The position numbers were made by a program, and so were the translations under genes. The notes beneath the pieces were generated by a model, which did not search any database, was not told the origin of the DNA, and saw only the letters and a program-made list of their open reading frames with translations. DNA of 64,000 nucleotides, from NCBI RefSeq assembly GCF_965363235.1, contig NC_134843.1, positions 65,015,865-65,079,864 of the forward strand, given 5' to 3'. Position 1 is the stretch's first letter. The number at the start of each line of letters is the position of its first letter. Below are positions 29,111 to 44,046 of this stretch, piece by piece. The stretch is from Mytilus galloprovincialis (Eukaryota > Mollusca > Bivalvia > Mytilida > Mytilidae).

Positions 29111-32100
29111 TATTTGCTTTAATATCCCTGCGATCTGAAGCACAAGAACATCGTTTCCTTTGTCTATGTGCGCAGTGTAGATAAATGTACTTGTATTGAC
29201 TTGACTCGAACACCTTAATTGCATTTTCTCATTTCAAGGTCCTCCCAAGTTTGAAATTGGAGAACTGCCATACATGCTGTATAAAATGCAGAATTACGTA
29301 TTCATTTGTCAAATAAAAGATGATCTGAATTAAGATCTTATGCAATCCGGCATCTCTGTTGACATAATATGCAAAAACATTTTATTTACCTTGTCTCTTA
29401 TGACCTTCATTCATTAACAAAATAACTTTTAAAGAACTATAATGAGTATTTTATTCAATTTTGCATTTAGCAAAAGAGCTTTCATTACAAGTGGTTCCGA
29501 TCTATTATACGTAATGTCTAGTTCAAAAATATTTGTGCTTCAATTTTGATTTTACATTCAGTAATTTACAACATCTGTCCATAAATTTACTTTTATTAAG
29601 TGGCCAAATGCTAGTGTATTTATTTTCATTTACACGGTTTCGATGGGAATGAATTGGCCTCAACTTGTTTGAACTGAAATTAAATTTCTTGTGTACACTC
29701 TCTCGATATTGACTAGAAGTTCAAGGAGTTGTTGTATTTGACTAGTGGTTAAATTCATCTTCTATCTTCAATGGTATCCGTTTCTGGAAATGAAATATAA
29801 ACAACCTTATCATGTGTATTGCATGATATAAACATTTTATTCGTTCATGACAAAGTCTCATATATACAGAAAAATAATTTGTAAGCCGGGCATCTAGGCT
29901 AAGCTAAATATTATATGTTATTAAGATCATGATATTATTCTTTTTCAGCTTACACATACTATTTTAAAATAATTTTCTTGTTGTAATTTTATTATTGAGA
30001 CTGTGGTTTAGAAAAATAATCTGCTAGTACTTGGGTAGTAGTACCTCCATATAGTAGTCAAATACAAATAACCACGTTGATTTTTATTGTTTGAACGTTT
30101 CCTAATCTCAGATTATACTAAATTTTCTAATTTGTATCGCTTAATCATAAGCACTACATTTCATTGACATTTGTTTCCAACGTCATTAAATGTGTTTGGT
30201 CCTAAACGCCTCTCTTGCCCTTGATATATATATTTTTTCCAACGACTTTTATATTAAGAATTCACGCAACGGTTCATTACTTCTGTTGGTATCTTTCTCT
30301 GGCATAAAGTCTAAGCTTTGTCCTTCTTTCGCATAAACATCAAAATATTATTTTACAAGGAAAAAAAGATATACTGTTGTAAATTATGATACATTTATAT
30401 GTTTTTTTAATTTTTGCTGATATTTATCATTTAACGTAAATGCCCTATTGTATTTAAAAAATTTACAATTATATCCTACATGTTGAGTAATTTCTACTTT
30501 ATTACACCATTGGTACTATGGTACTGATATAATATTGTTGTCACCGATCTTGTCCTTGAATTAACATGTTAAGTTTCCTCCTTAATACCCACCTTATATT
30601 CATTTGAGTATTGTGACACGTCGTATATACGAATAATTGATGTTTTATTTATGGTTACGACAGCTATAATTTGTCAATAGTAATGTCAACACAATCCAGT
30701 ATACAACAGCTGGTAGCAACAACAACGTACATATAAAGTTATAATGGATGTCATCAGGTGCTATAATTAGATTTCTAAAATTCCCCCAAGTTTTTCTGTA
30801 CGATCTTGATACATTTCTTATACTCTATTTTTAGGTCAAGTGCGGATTAAGTGTATATACTAATCCTACGTAGCCTTACTTTACATGTATACATTTTCTT
30901 TTAATATTTTCATTTATGCATTTTAAAATATGCATGCAAGCATGTGTTGAATATCCTTTTATGGCACAACAACCCAACAACACAAACGTGAGGTCAACTT
31001 GCAGTCTTCAAAGTAGACAGGTGTCTCTTTACAATATATACAATGTAAAGCTTTTGATCGCCTTAGTCTAAAATAAAAGCGAAAACATTAACTAAGATTA
31101 TAATCAGATTTGTTGCACTAAGTATGCACAAGGAGGTTATATAATATAACATCCTTGGTATGCATTAATAAAGATTAATTTGCAGAAAAAATCCCTTCAA
31201 TCCTGGCATAGAGGGATACACAGTCATTTACTCAATTTTCGATATGGTCATGCAAACTTTGATCGACAGTGCTAAGTTACATTTGATATTGTTTTAAATG
31301 CTCCGCATATTATTTCATTTATTTATAATAAATAGATACATACATAGTGCTTCGATAGTTGTGTCATCTAAATGAATGGCTGTGTCTTGGATGTATGACG
31401 TTTTGTTTGAAATTTAAAAGTTCAAAGTTAAAAAAATGTTAACTTCCATAAAGACACACATATAAAAAAAATACTTTGGAATATGTACACTATGAACTTT
31501 ATTTACTATATTAGGTTAATATCATCAATATCTCTTCTATATACAAGTTCTTTTAAAAATGGTGGAAGACTTTTTTTAAAAGAGTTATGCCCCTTGGAAA
31601 TATCAGATAAATGCAATGCTTTGGGACACTGGAACTCTGTTCTTTTATTTGTTATTGATGTAATTGGATATCCGAAACATTGTAAATGTTTTATGGCAAT
31701 AAATAGAATAATATCATGCATTTGTGATATAATAGGAGAAATTCGTGAATTATTTAAAAGCTATCATTTTACCGTTTTCATATTATAGTTGTGAACATTT
31801 AAATTTAGATATATGCCATAGAGCTTACGCCCTCGGGAGAAATTATATATATAATACGCATAAAATTAGTGCGAATTACTTTTGTATTTCAATGGTTATG
31901 ATTTAACTTTTTGTAACAGTTTATTTTATGGTGTTCTGGTGAGAAGTCAAAGGGTGTGATGTTGACTTGAGACCTAAAAAATGTTTACCGTGGAAATTAT
32001 AAGTCAAAGAGATGGTGTGATTTACATTTAGTTGTTCATTGGATTTATGGCCTAATGTAATTTCTTGTAATGTCAACTGCCTTCAAATCAAAATTTACAC

Positions 32101-34239
32101 ATTATTGTATGCTACTTCATAATGTAAATGAATAAGAGTCATAGCAATACTCAGAGATCTACCACCTTAATGCTGTTATTTGTTCACCGTTGGTACCATA
32201 TCTCCTAGTTCATACCAAACTGATGTCGAGGTTTAACTTCTAGATCGTTTCGATATTTGACAATTAGACATGTTATTTTTGTGAACTACTCAGTTTTACA
32301 GATCCTTTATCAAGTAGTAATACTATAATACAATGTACACAGGTTTTACTTCCAATCGATTCTAAGAAGCCTTGGTTCACGGATTCGGTACCAAAAAAAA
32401 ACGGGGTTACCTGTGACTTTAAATGAGTGTTTGCTTCCTCCTTTTCCCCGCTTAGTACAAAGATGCTAGATATACACAACTAGTTCATATACGTTTTCCC
32501 GATATACAGTATCAATTTCTTTTTAAGTGTTTCAAACTTTTATGTTATTTATTAAAGTTTAATATGAAAATTATTTGCCAGAAGTCTCCCAGTATACATT
32601 TTTGTAAAGCCATTAGTTCTGACATATTGCATTAACAATTTTTTGATTGAATTACGCCATGTATGTTGTTTGATATCTTTGTAACAAATTGAAAAATCAA
32701 ATACTCTATTCGCAATTAAACGCTGGCCAAGATTTTGTCTCAATATTTTTATCTGCACGTGATCAAAAATATGTTCACCTGAATTTTGAGGTAAACTATT
32801 GACAAAACTATTAGCCGTGTAACACAAGTATTTGATTTCTAAAAAAAACCTCAGGTAAAAGTACTTGAAATGTAAATAAAGTACACGTTTCTCTTACAAT
32901 GTCTTTCCGGTATTACCTTTAAAATGGAACTTATCTTCAGATAAGAGTTGCGTCGCTCAATTTCGTTCAAGGTTGGAATATTCCGAAGTCCATAATTCTA
33001 TGGAACGATTGGTTCTTTGGCCGTACCATCATGGACAAGGATGATAATATCATCAACGAAGTTATTAAATGATTTTATGCCTTAGAGGTTTAATCGTTTT
33101 CATCAATCTGTTGCAAATGGGACTGATCATGTGACTGATGTCGTCTGCTTTATGCACGCGAGCTTATTGTCATAATATTCAATAGAAAATGATATTAAAG
33201 TAGCTGGAACGTAGTGACACTGACCGTTTGTTGTCAGCTTCATCAATAACTTCAAAATGAGGAGGGATATCTGCTTTGGGGCTAAGACAAAAAAAGCTGA
33301 AAATAATTCAACCAAGGTTTGTGCTTATTTTCATTTTCAATTCCAAAATTTTCTCAAATTGTCGTTTTTTTCTTCTTCTTAATACTAGTAATCCTCTATA
33401 GTAATTGTCAATTTATATATACGAGAAGAAAATTACAACTGTTGTATGTATACCTTTCGACAGCTGGTTAGCTTTCATTTAGTATATAATAAAGTATTAC
33501 ATGGGAACGATTTTCTGTCATATTTCATTTATTTATAAAGCTTTCATATACTTCAAATTTCTCTTCCATTTAAAAAGTTGGTCAGTTATTCGACTTTCGG
33601 TGAGCAATTATACTAAAACAACGTCTTTCCATGTCTCGTCGATCATATCAGTTTAAAAGATTTCAAAATCTTTTAAATATTCATCTTTTGTATTTGAAAC
33701 CTAAGTCTATCTACAGTCAAGATCACCCGTGTACGAGACGAGTGCAACTGTCTGGGTATGGTAACTTTGTTATGCATGACCTTCGTTCATCTTTCTGTAT
33801 CTCAAGTTGAACTTGGTAATAGAGAGATAATTTAAAATTTGACCTATTATAATATGTGATCTTGATAAATACGACTGGCCAATGGTTTGTCTTAATGATA
33901 ATTTTTTAAGCAAAATAATTATTTGTTTAATCAGTTTCTGTCTAGTGGTTTTGGATTTTCCGTTGCACTTTTCACTTAAAATTTTTTGTAAAAATTTATT
34001 TCGAAGAGTCTATCTTTAATTTAATTTTCTAAGAATAACAACAAATTCCTTCGTATATTTAATTTTCCTTCCTTATTTATTAATACATACACCTGTAACT
34101 TCTAAAAATAACAAACTATTACAACGAATACTCATATACATACATGTATATCTGACACGTTTGAAAATACTTATGGAAACAGTATTTTATGCCATGCTAA
34201 ATCGTAATGGTAAAATATAATGTATGCGTTCAATGCAAG
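29111..34239. other. No gene seen
   Basis: AT-rich. Several short open frames (31483-31788 plus; 32552-32827 minus; 33127-33315 minus) show no family motif, no splice context and no frame support, and are treated as chance. Confidence 0.4.
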
Positions 34240-34392
34240 TAGTTGCGGATCCAGGATAAGACGTAGAAGGCGGACACCTTTGAAATAAAAATCTGATATT
34301 TCTTAAAATTTATATGAATTCCAATTATCAAGTTCATTCAAATTTTGTTTCAGTATCTAAGCCTTTTTCAAAAATCCCGGATCCGCCAGTGG
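34240..34392. mobile_element. hAT-like MITE, second copy
   Basis: Left end TAGTTGCGGATCCAGG, right end CCGGATCCGCCAGTGGC, inverted complements with mismatches, and the same terminal word (GCGGATCC) as 19241-19362. Confidence 0.5.
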
Positions 34393-34903
34393 CAAACGTG
34401 TACTTATACGATATATATTATTTTCATTTTCACAAAAGTAACTTAATCAAATGAGAAATTAGAGTTTAGGCAAAGTTGTATAATTGTACTATAATTTCTC
34501 AGACTGACATCCAAACCACAACACACAGGAACATGATTCATGGTGTTACTAATAAAACTTTAACTTGGGACTTCCGTTCGACATTTATCATCCAACAACG
34601 GACGCAATTACAAAATCGGATACCTAAACTTTTAACATTGTAAGATGAACCCTATATAACTACGTCGTTACTCAACCTAGAAATCTTTCTAAATTTGAAT
34701 TAAATAATACTAAAAATCTTTGTTGTGGTTTTCTGCACTATTTAGTTATTTCAATGAAGATTTGGTTGATTTAGTGCAAGGATAGAATTTCTATAAAGAA
34801 GTACATGACCAAATACAAATGACACTATATATATAATATATCCAATCATATTTTGTTGTAAAATGATGCCCTTTGTGGGTTCTTGATTAAATTAATAAAA
34901 TTC

Positions 34904-34927
34904 TTATCTTATCTTATCTTATCTTAT
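34904..34927 (+). repeat. (TTATC)n tail after a possible LINE 3' end
   Basis: AATAAAATTC followed by four to five TTATC units. The preceding TGCCCTTTGTGGGTTCTTGA block resembles non-LTR retrotransposon 3' ends that finish in a short microsatellite. No coding part remains. Confidence 0.4.
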
Positions 34928-37254
34928 AATATAAGAGAATACTTGTATGTGTGACTCTTCATGAAACAGTTTACATTTCTTTGATTGTCTACGCATTTTA
35001 CTGTTTAATCATTTTTTTCTTGAAAATTGTTTTTTTGGACGATGACATTCTCAATTTTATTAATTAAAATTGTTTGAACTTCTCACAGATTCATATTAAT
35101 TCAGTTCATTGTTTTCACTTTGATGTTTCTTCGGGAACGGATTAGCGACGTATCTGTCTGGGAGTGACCGTCCTCGGTTAGATATAACCATGTACTGTCC
35201 CTGTTATTGCTTCTTCAGCTGTAATTTAAGACACAAAATTCAATCATCTGTTATGTCTTTTTTACTTTTTTTCATTCTGGTTCTTTATTCCCTTTCATTT
35301 TCTACTTAAGCATGATATTTAATCTATCCTTGTTTAGCTTCTAGCGAAGTCAGTATTTAATGAAGACATCCGAATTAGTTCACTGATGCGTTTCGAACAT
35401 CATTATTCTGATGTAAACCTTTGATCTGTTTTTAATCATTATGCCTCACATAATTAATTAAAGAATATAACAATGAAAGATGTTTTTGATGACTGCTGGG
35501 TCAGTTTTTATAGCAAACAAGGTACAATGATAAAAAAGATGTGTCAACTGTCATCACTTATTGATATATTAAGCATAGGCATGCGATGTATTGGCTGATA
35601 GGACTGAAGTATAGTCTGTGACAGTGTGATCAGGTACTAAGCCTCCAGCTTTCAGACCACTCGGGATTTTCAACTTTATAAAACTAGGCACGAAGTATTA
35701 ATTGTATCATAAATGAAATTAATCCCTAATAAATTACAAGTTCGCTACCAATCGATTTTAACGTAGTTTAATAAAGTGAAAAATGTGCTTTTTCTTTATA
35801 ACTTATTTACCAGAATTAATTTTGTTGCATGAAAATGTCAAAATTTAAGACACATACCAAATGAACTTCTTAACATGACGTCAAATAAATGTTTCCATGA
35901 ACAGGAAAGTATCATTTCAAGTACATATTTTTATTTCGTTCCTTTATTTACGTGTTTACTTGAAAACATTGAATTGGACCTATATGTGCAAATAAAGTAA
36001 CAACTTTTGTCACATTCATTTATCTTCGTTGTCTCAGTTTCATAAAAAAAACTATGTTTGTCGGCTTAGGCCACAGAATGAAACATTTTCTTTATGATAT
36101 AATATTGAATAATAGGTTTAGATAATTTGAAGCATTATTTGATATCTTGACCCGCATACAAAGCCTGCCAATACTACAACCTAATGTAATAGTTAATTGT
36201 TCAGATTATATTCTATATTGAAAAGTGTCACTGCATTGCAAATTTGAAATTGCATTGTACAAGATTGCAGATTAATATACTGATAAATGTTTGCTTAAAT
36301 GCAAGTGTTAAAATACTTTTAGATTTTAACAATGATAACAGTTTTAAATGTTAAATGTTGCTCAATTTTAAGTTTTTCTTGACGTTTCTTATGTCTGATT
36401 TTATTTAAAGTTTGATAGTTATTTTGAGGATTTGACGTTGATTGTAGATCTTTGGTAGTTTTTATTCATTTCTTTGTCAGCCTTTAAAGCTAGGAACGAT
36501 TCAGAGCGTCCGATATTATAACTATATGCACCTGTCTTATGTTGAAAATTGTATGTTAACCTCAAGATGTCTATAGGTCATTTATATTGCTTAGTTGCTG
36601 TCTTATTGACTTATACAACCACACATATCCATGGTAATGGAGATTCGGTAGACCACTTCATTTGACTCTTATGTGTAGTTGTCTCATCGGCTATAATACT
36701 AACACATCTCCATCTCTTTGAAGAATAAAAGAGCATGTTTTTCCGTAGATTTTTTAGAATACTACAATTTTAAGGGAGTTTCCATTAACGGTTGTTCTTC
36801 TTACAATTTTTCTGTGTGTTGTTACTTTTAGACCAATAAGCTTGAATGGTCATAAAGAATATGATCGATTCAATGAACAAATCTGTCAACAAGATTATTT
36901 TGATGTATTCTTTGATTAAAAAGATCAAATACGAGACATTTCAAACTTAATCTTAATACAAATATGGATAATTAATCGTTGAATAGAGTATTTCTAACCT
37001 AATGACCCATCGCAAATCATCTTAAATATTTTCTAAAAGGCATACAATCCGGTTGTTTTTTTATAACAATTTTAAAAAGCTATCCATATATTGTTGTTAT
37101 ATGATGGTCTGTGTATAATAGATCTTTTTTTTTTTTGTTGTCTAAATTGCTCTTAATGGACATACCCATAAATGCTGTTTTGAAATCTGGGTACCAACGT
37201 CTCTGTTTCAAATGTCATTTTAGCCATCCAACTTTGTAATTTGATATGGCGTGT
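34928..37254. other. No gene seen; short family A remnant
   Basis: AT-rich. GTAGTTGTCTCATCGGC and CTAACACATCTCCATC at 36660-36725 are a minus-strand family A remnant. Confidence 0.4.
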
Positions 37255-37365
37255 ACATGTAATAGGTTTTATTCAATCGCCATTGATGAGTCATTTGAAG
37301 AGTTTTTGTAGACGAAACAAGCGTATGGTGTACAAATAAATAAGCCTGGCATCTTTAATGAGTTT
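37255..37365 (+). repeat. Family E fragment (unit end)
   Basis: CATTGATGAGTCATTTGAAG, TTTGTAGACGAAACAAGCGT and a GGCATCTTTAATGAGTTTTT end match the end of family E units at 48 and 52 kb. Confidence 0.55.
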
Positions 37366-40300
37366 TTACGAAGACGCTGATATAAAGAGGATAGAAGTTG
37401 AATTACAATATTGGTCCATTCCACTGAATTTTTAATGTGCCAAGTGTCCGGGTATTTTTGCGTTCTCTGTTCGCATCTTCCAATTGTATTCGGATTGCAA
37501 TCACTGTTAAATTTGATGCAATTTGATGCATTAAATGTATCTTATCAGTAGTGATTGTAGCTGAAACTCCAACAGTACCCATTATATGAAAAGCCAGCGG
37601 CTTCGTAATTAGATGTAATAGCTTCAACAGTTTAAGGACATATACGATACAGTTTTGATCCCGTATTTACATTTTGATAAAAAAAAATCCATATAGACTA
37701 TTTTTTACCTGATTAAATCAAACATGTAATAAAAAATATACCTTCATGTGCTACTTTTTGAGTAAAATGAGGTGGAAATTTTGTATATTTGCTCAAAATT
37801 CGGATTTGTGGCCGTAGTTTCCTTTTCGAAAGAAAGACATAACTTTTTTGTTTTAAAAGATGAACACAAATTGTTTTTTGTTAAATAATTCGTAATTTCT
37901 GTATTTTATAAGTATTCTAAAAATTTATACATTTTTTATTCAGAAATAACTCATATTTATCAAATGTTCATGAATGTAGAAAAAAAAACATAATTTTTTG
38001 CTGTATATTTATCATATTTTATAAAAAAAAACAATTGCATTATTTACGTTTTTTATTTGCCATGGCATTGTCAGTTCGTTTTCGACTAATAAGTTTGAAT
38101 ATCCCTTTCGTATATTTTGCCTCCTTTTTTTTTATATCTGCAAACAAATAAGCAATGAACCAAACTGGATTTTAAATACACCATTAACCATATATTTGAA
38201 GGGAAGAAGTAGGCTGCTTTGTCATACAAGACATAACGATGTATGGAGAACTCTTTATAAAAGATACAATTTAATGAACAGTTCTGGATTTAGGTTTTGA
38301 GGATTTCAAACTTATGTAATTTTTAGAGGAAACAATACACAGACATGTTAATATTAAATATATCTAATAATTTGGAACGCCTTTTGCCGTTTGAGTAATG
38401 TTCCATAATATTACATTTTGAACAAATTTGAGTAATAAAACATCATGAGTAGATTAAGAAACAAGTATTGTGGAACTGTACAGTTATTAAAACATAAAGC
38501 GATATAATACTTTTAATTCACTTATATTATGAATAGATATGGAGAACACTTCATACCAGCTTTGCCTAAGTACCCTCTAATTCAATAATCTTCTATCCTG
38601 GGGAAATTCGCGTGAAAGTCTAAGCTCTATTTCATAAATTGGGTTCAGTATTTCGGGTAAGTTTTTTGCTATAGTTATAATTATATTTATTTATTTGGTC
38701 GTAAATTTTCCCAGAATTTATAGAATAGACTTCTTCAAACAGTTCACATGTTATTTATTATACATGCATTCTTGCATTTTCTGAATTTGTTTTAATTTTT
38801 GATTAAAGTTCGTGGTTAACCTGTATTACACAATTGTGAAACCATATTCATGCAGTACGGATATATGGTTAAAGTATATGAATATGCACCTTGATTAGTA
38901 CAAGATCGGACAGCAGAGCAGGATGTGAAACGTGCCACAAAGCTTATTATATAATAGTTCGCACATTACATTTCACACGAAACAGACACTTCATATACAT
39001 GTATGTAAGCCGAAATAGTCTTTGTAAAGGCAGAATAATTGACAAATGTTAGAAAAATATCAGTTTTTGAGTCATTCTTTTAACCAAACTCCCCGGCAGT
39101 TCCAGTTCCGATCCGAATACGGGTCCGCACACTGGAGTTTGTCTTTTAACACGGTCTGAGGAAATGTTTTTGTTGTAGAATCAAATTTTACTGGCCATTT
39201 TTAGTTCATGGAAAGGTTCCCATACCGAAAAATTTAAGATACGTTTCATCATGCAGTTTATTTAATAACTTACAATATTGGAGTAAAGAAATCCTCGTCT
39301 GGGATTAAAATCTTCTCTTTTGATCTCTTAAACAGACAAGAGAGAAAAACAGATCCCCTTTTGAAAATTGCCTTGAGATGAAATTAATAAATACGAAAAA
39401 CAAATTAAATTTGATAAAATGAAAATAAGAAAGATTAAATACAAATATACAACAAATTATCAAAATCACCGATCCGTCCTGAACTATACAAAATGTGAAT
39501 TTAAAACACTTGACGATATTTAATATATCTGACAAAAGTTTTCTTATCAAATAGTGCGAAAGTAGACAAAGTTTTTCAAAGGCACCTGTCTGTGATTGAG
39601 CAGATAAGTAAGTCACCTAACGAGGTACTTTAAAAATGAAATCAAAGGTCCGTTTGGAAGATTAACTAAATTACTTATAAAAAGCATACAAATACTTTAG
39701 TACCGATTTGAATTTTTCTTGCTGACTTTGTGATTATTTGTGTTTGTCGTTTTTCTGAACACTTTCAAATTATTGATATCATCCGTAGAAATGAAAAATC
39801 CAAGTTTGAGATATTTTTTTCATTCTTGAAACTTGATTTAAAACATTGGTCCCTAAAACGAAAGAACTTTAGGTTTTCATTACTGATATTGTAATAAGTA
39901 ATTGTCTGACTGTATAGTTTTTACTGACTTTAAGCAAACCTGAAACTTTTGTTTGTACTTTGAATTCGGATATACAGTACATGTTCAAGATGAAAATTGA
40001 ATGCTAAAAGTAGGCATATTTAAGCAGTTGTTATACGGCTTAAAAAGGCTTGTCAAAAAGGACACCATTGGAATAAATCAATTGATTTAAAAAATTCCAT
40101 TGATATAGACATTTTCATCTCATTATTCTGCATTTATTCTGAAACGGTTCTTTTTATCATGTTCGTACATGTTTATCCTTTGTATAGAATACTTGAGTTT
40201 GCATGTTTGAATATTCTACATAACATTTTTCTTTAGACAAGTCCAATAATTTATTCGATGTGTAAACTGAACTTTATCATATTACAGTAGCGTTGTTTTT

Positions 40301-42084
40301 TTCTTTCTTTTAACCTTGAGTTTTATGTAAATTTACCTACTTGTCGCTCAAAAGATTAACATTTATTTCGAAGTAGAGCAGTACAGCAAATATAAAGAAA
40401 ATGTCTTTAAATTGTTTGGTAAATATAAATATAATATGTACATTACTTATAAACCATAAATCATCTCTACACGTTTATTCAGGTGTTAAAATATATTACT
40501 AAGGTTTTTTAAATTAGATTTTAGATCGCCGACTCCTTCCTATTGTGTAGCAAAACTTTTCTTAAATAAACAATTTTATTGACCAAATTTTATCTTGAAA
40601 CGTCGCTATTTAATTTTTCATGATATCAATATATCATATTTTAAAGTTTAAAAAACTAAAATATTACCTTATACATATATACAAAATGTACATAACTTGG
40701 TCTTGTATTGAGTTACTTAACCAGGTATAGGAGAGACATGAACCAATTGATATATTCTATTTGAGGACAGATGTATTGAATTTTAAAACAAATATAGTAT
40801 TCTATACAACTGCGAAGCAAATTTGATCCATATAGAAAATTGTATCCCTGAGATGGATAACAAAAGAGTTTAAATTATTAACAGTGGACAATTATAGTGG
40901 ATTATACTGATGTTCAAACTAGCAGAGCAGAAATAATCGCTCAATCATCTAGAATTATAACAGATTTGTAATGGTGAGATTTCGTGGATGAAATTGAATA
41001 CCATCTATAAAGGGTGGCTACACCATTGTTTTGTCGTGAGGCAAGATAGAATCGGATACTGTTTGTAGTTAAACATTTAAGCTATGTGTTAGATTTCATA
41101 TGAGTTTTCTATCAGATCGGTTTGACTGGTTGATAGACCGGTATATAATTGGTGAAGCAGACTGGATATTGTTTTACAACTTGAATCGATACTTTCGCAA
41201 GTAAAATGGTCTATTACATAGATCTACCATTAAATTGTGATAATCATCTTGTCAGCTGGAAATTTTCATTTTTTCAATAGTTTAACAATTCCATTGTACG
41301 TTGTGACATTCGGAACACTTGATACACTGTGCTGATTCCAAGTTAGTGATCTGGGAAAGTTTTTTTTATGACTGAATTCATAATAAGAATGTTTCTTTCC
41401 TTTTTGATTCATCTGCCCGTGACTTTTATGAAGCCATTAAAATTTGCCAGATGATGAAATATGTTTGGTAAGCAGGATGCACTATTATGAACAGCAGACT
41501 ATATTTTCGATTTATGGCTTCTGAAATAAATATTATGTAAGGATTTCTTCTTAAAACAGACAAAGCAAACCTTATTGAGGCAGGTTTTATTGTTACTGGA
41601 CTACTACTATTACGATCCATACTGTCATTAACCTGCACCTGCAAACATTCCGTAGTAGCAATATATTCTTTTGTGTTGTCGTCTGCTGGATTGTATGATC
41701 ATTATTGTTTTCGAATACATACATAAAGACGGATTATGTTTGCTCACCAGGTTTGTATGTCTTAAAGAACTTGCAATGAGCCGTATTTCCTAAAATCAAT
41801 TGTGATTGTCTTGCAAATGCAAGTGTACCCTTCTCAATTCTTTAAAATGGTTTCCGTGTTTTGCAAATTTTAAATTGAAAACTTTCTGCAGATTGTCATT
41901 TAACACTTTAATTATGTCTTTAACTGCGAATGTTTTAATTTCATTGATTACTATTTGTTTCAAGTTCAGCGGCGAATATTTCAGGCCCTTTTCGTTCAAG
42001 AACAAACTCAAAATAATTTTCACTGGAAGATTGGAATACGTTTGTCAGGGGTAGACATTTTGCTTTGGAGCAGGAAACCTACTA
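37366..42084. other. No gene seen; partial family C at 38040-38130
   Basis: AT-rich. TTTGCCATGGCATTGTCAG, then ATCCCTTTCGTATATTTTGC is the 3' part of a family C copy. Short frames on both strands (for example 41796-42054) lack motifs or splice support. Upstream formin exons could be hidden here but I could not find any. Confidence 0.4.
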
Positions 42085-42305
42085 ATTATTCAAGGAGTTG
42101 TCGCATCTGTTCATCTTCGGGATAACCTGAGATCACCCCCATTTTTTGGTGGGGTTCGTGTTGCTCAGTCTTTAGTTTTCTATGCAGTTTCTTTTGTGCT
42201 ATTGTTTGTCTTTTTGTCTTTTTCATTTTTGGCCATGGCGTTGTCAATTTATTTTCAATATATGAGTTTAACTGTTCGTCTGGGATCCTTCGCCCCTCTT
42301 TCATT
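42085..42305 (+). repeat. Dispersed repeat family C copy
   Basis: GGATAACCTGAGATCACCCC, TGGGGTTCGTGTTGCTCAGT (with one leading base), GGCCATGGCGTTGTCAATTT, and the end TTCGCCCCTCTTTC. Good reference for the family. Confidence 0.75.
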
Positions 42306-44046
42306 AAAGTGCATTTTTTAATTAAATGATGAATGCCGTGTGCATTAACTTTAGTTAAATCATCCGGTTTCGTATTCCTCTGTAGTCATCCATGTGACTA
42401 TTTATGATATTTAAATTGTTAAAATACTTTATCTGCCTTCCAACCTTTCTTTTAACAGAGGAAATGATTTACTGTGCCTTAATGGTTTTTTGAATTCCTT
42501 TTCTTTCGTGTATCTAGAGATTTAAATATTTTCCTGTTTGGTTGCAAAGGCAAAGTCATGCTTTATTTACTTTTTCAATCTTTGTTTGGTAAAACTTGAT
42601 GACTTTGCACATACATATCTCCAATTGCATACACATTTAGTTAACTTGATATTCTATACAAACTAATTAATTTAAGTTTTACAGACATTCAAGCTTGGAA
42701 CCACGTCAGCAGTTTTCTTATGTCATATCTTAATGATATTATTAATTGGAGTTTGTCTCTGTTTCATTTTTTTTTCACAAGCATTACAGACTTGTGGGAC
42801 GTTTTAGATCTTGACATATTAAATCTATAGACATGTATCTATTTTAAAGACTGCAGGATGCACGAAATGTGTCGTCTTATGCATTTACGTATACCTCATA
42901 TCTCAAATATTTTTCAATTGTTTGCAGTCTCAAGAATTTAATCGTAAGCTACTTTAAAAACTTTTTAAAGATATTATCAAAATACATACCCAGCTTTATC
43001 AAGCGGATATAATGGATTTTGATACACAAGTCCTATGGTGCATGTCTGTTCTATCCAACTTCAGGGATAAGGTTTTGCTATTTTTACGTTTGTTTGTTTT
43101 TTGGGTTTTTTTTTTTTTTGTATGAGGGTAAACCAAACACAAAATACTTTGTGAATATTATTTTTTATAATCATTGAAACTTTTTCTGTACTAAGTCTTC
43201 AATTTAATTCAAAATAAACTTCGAAGCGCATTTCTCGATTTACCTTCATTGGAACGCCAACACTGAATATTTGAAAGCCAAGGTTATAATAGCTAAATGA
43301 CCAAAAATACTGCGACACATTAACTATTGAAATGCACAACTGATGTTAAGTTTAAGTTTAAACATGTTTTTATCCTACATAACACAGAATTATTCTGTGC
43401 CACCAATATGTATAAAACCAAATTAAGTTGTTAGTTTTAATTAGAATTTAAATTTTGCATCTTGCGGAAATTGAATTGACAAATACGCCTGTGTTTTCAC
43501 CACCACAAATTACTCATACAGCCTATTATAACCTTTGCAGGATGTTAAAGTGTTTCTTAGGGATGTATCCCTGTAAGAAGGACTATACTAGTTGTATATT
43601 TTAATATTTAAAATTTGTGTTCGCGTCTGAAATCTATAAATACCGGGTCTACTAAATGCATGATGATTGAAGTCTTTCTTTTGGGTTTGTCTCGATGTTC
43701 TGTTTTATCTCATTTTTCCTTGTATTTTTATTGCTGTATTTTTAATGGGGATTTCTGCCTATACTGTACTGCCATTAATTCCGATCTCTGATTTCACATG
43801 TAATTACATTTACACACGAAAAAACGATTCATTTCGCATGGTTTGATTTTCTGATCCATTTCTTTGACAAAAAAAGAGTTCAGTTCACGCTTAAACGTAA
43901 AAATCCTCCCATTTATTGATACTTTTTAGGGAGACATCTTTATATGCAAAACAGCAATACACAATTTTCTTCCTACATTAAAACGTCTATATATTCGTTT
44001 ATAAAGTATTGAAATGATTGATGTCTATAATTTCTTTTCTTTTTAG
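42306..44046. other. Sequence upstream of the first recognised formin exon; no gene seen
   Basis: No exon or promoter that I can support. It ends in the splice acceptor TTCTTTTCTTTTTAG immediately before 44047, so this is intron. Confidence 0.5.

Noticed and set aside
31483..31788. 101-codon open frame on the plus strand
   Set aside because: No recognisable domain; length is expected by chance in 64 kb; hydrophobic AT-driven composition.
32552..32827. 91-codon open frame on the minus strand
   Set aside because: Considered as a retrotransposon fragment but no reverse transcriptase or other motif is visible.
41796..42054. Overlapping open frames on both strands (75 and 82 codons)
   Set aside because: No family motif, no splice sites in phase with the formin gene, and composition like surrounding AT-rich DNA.
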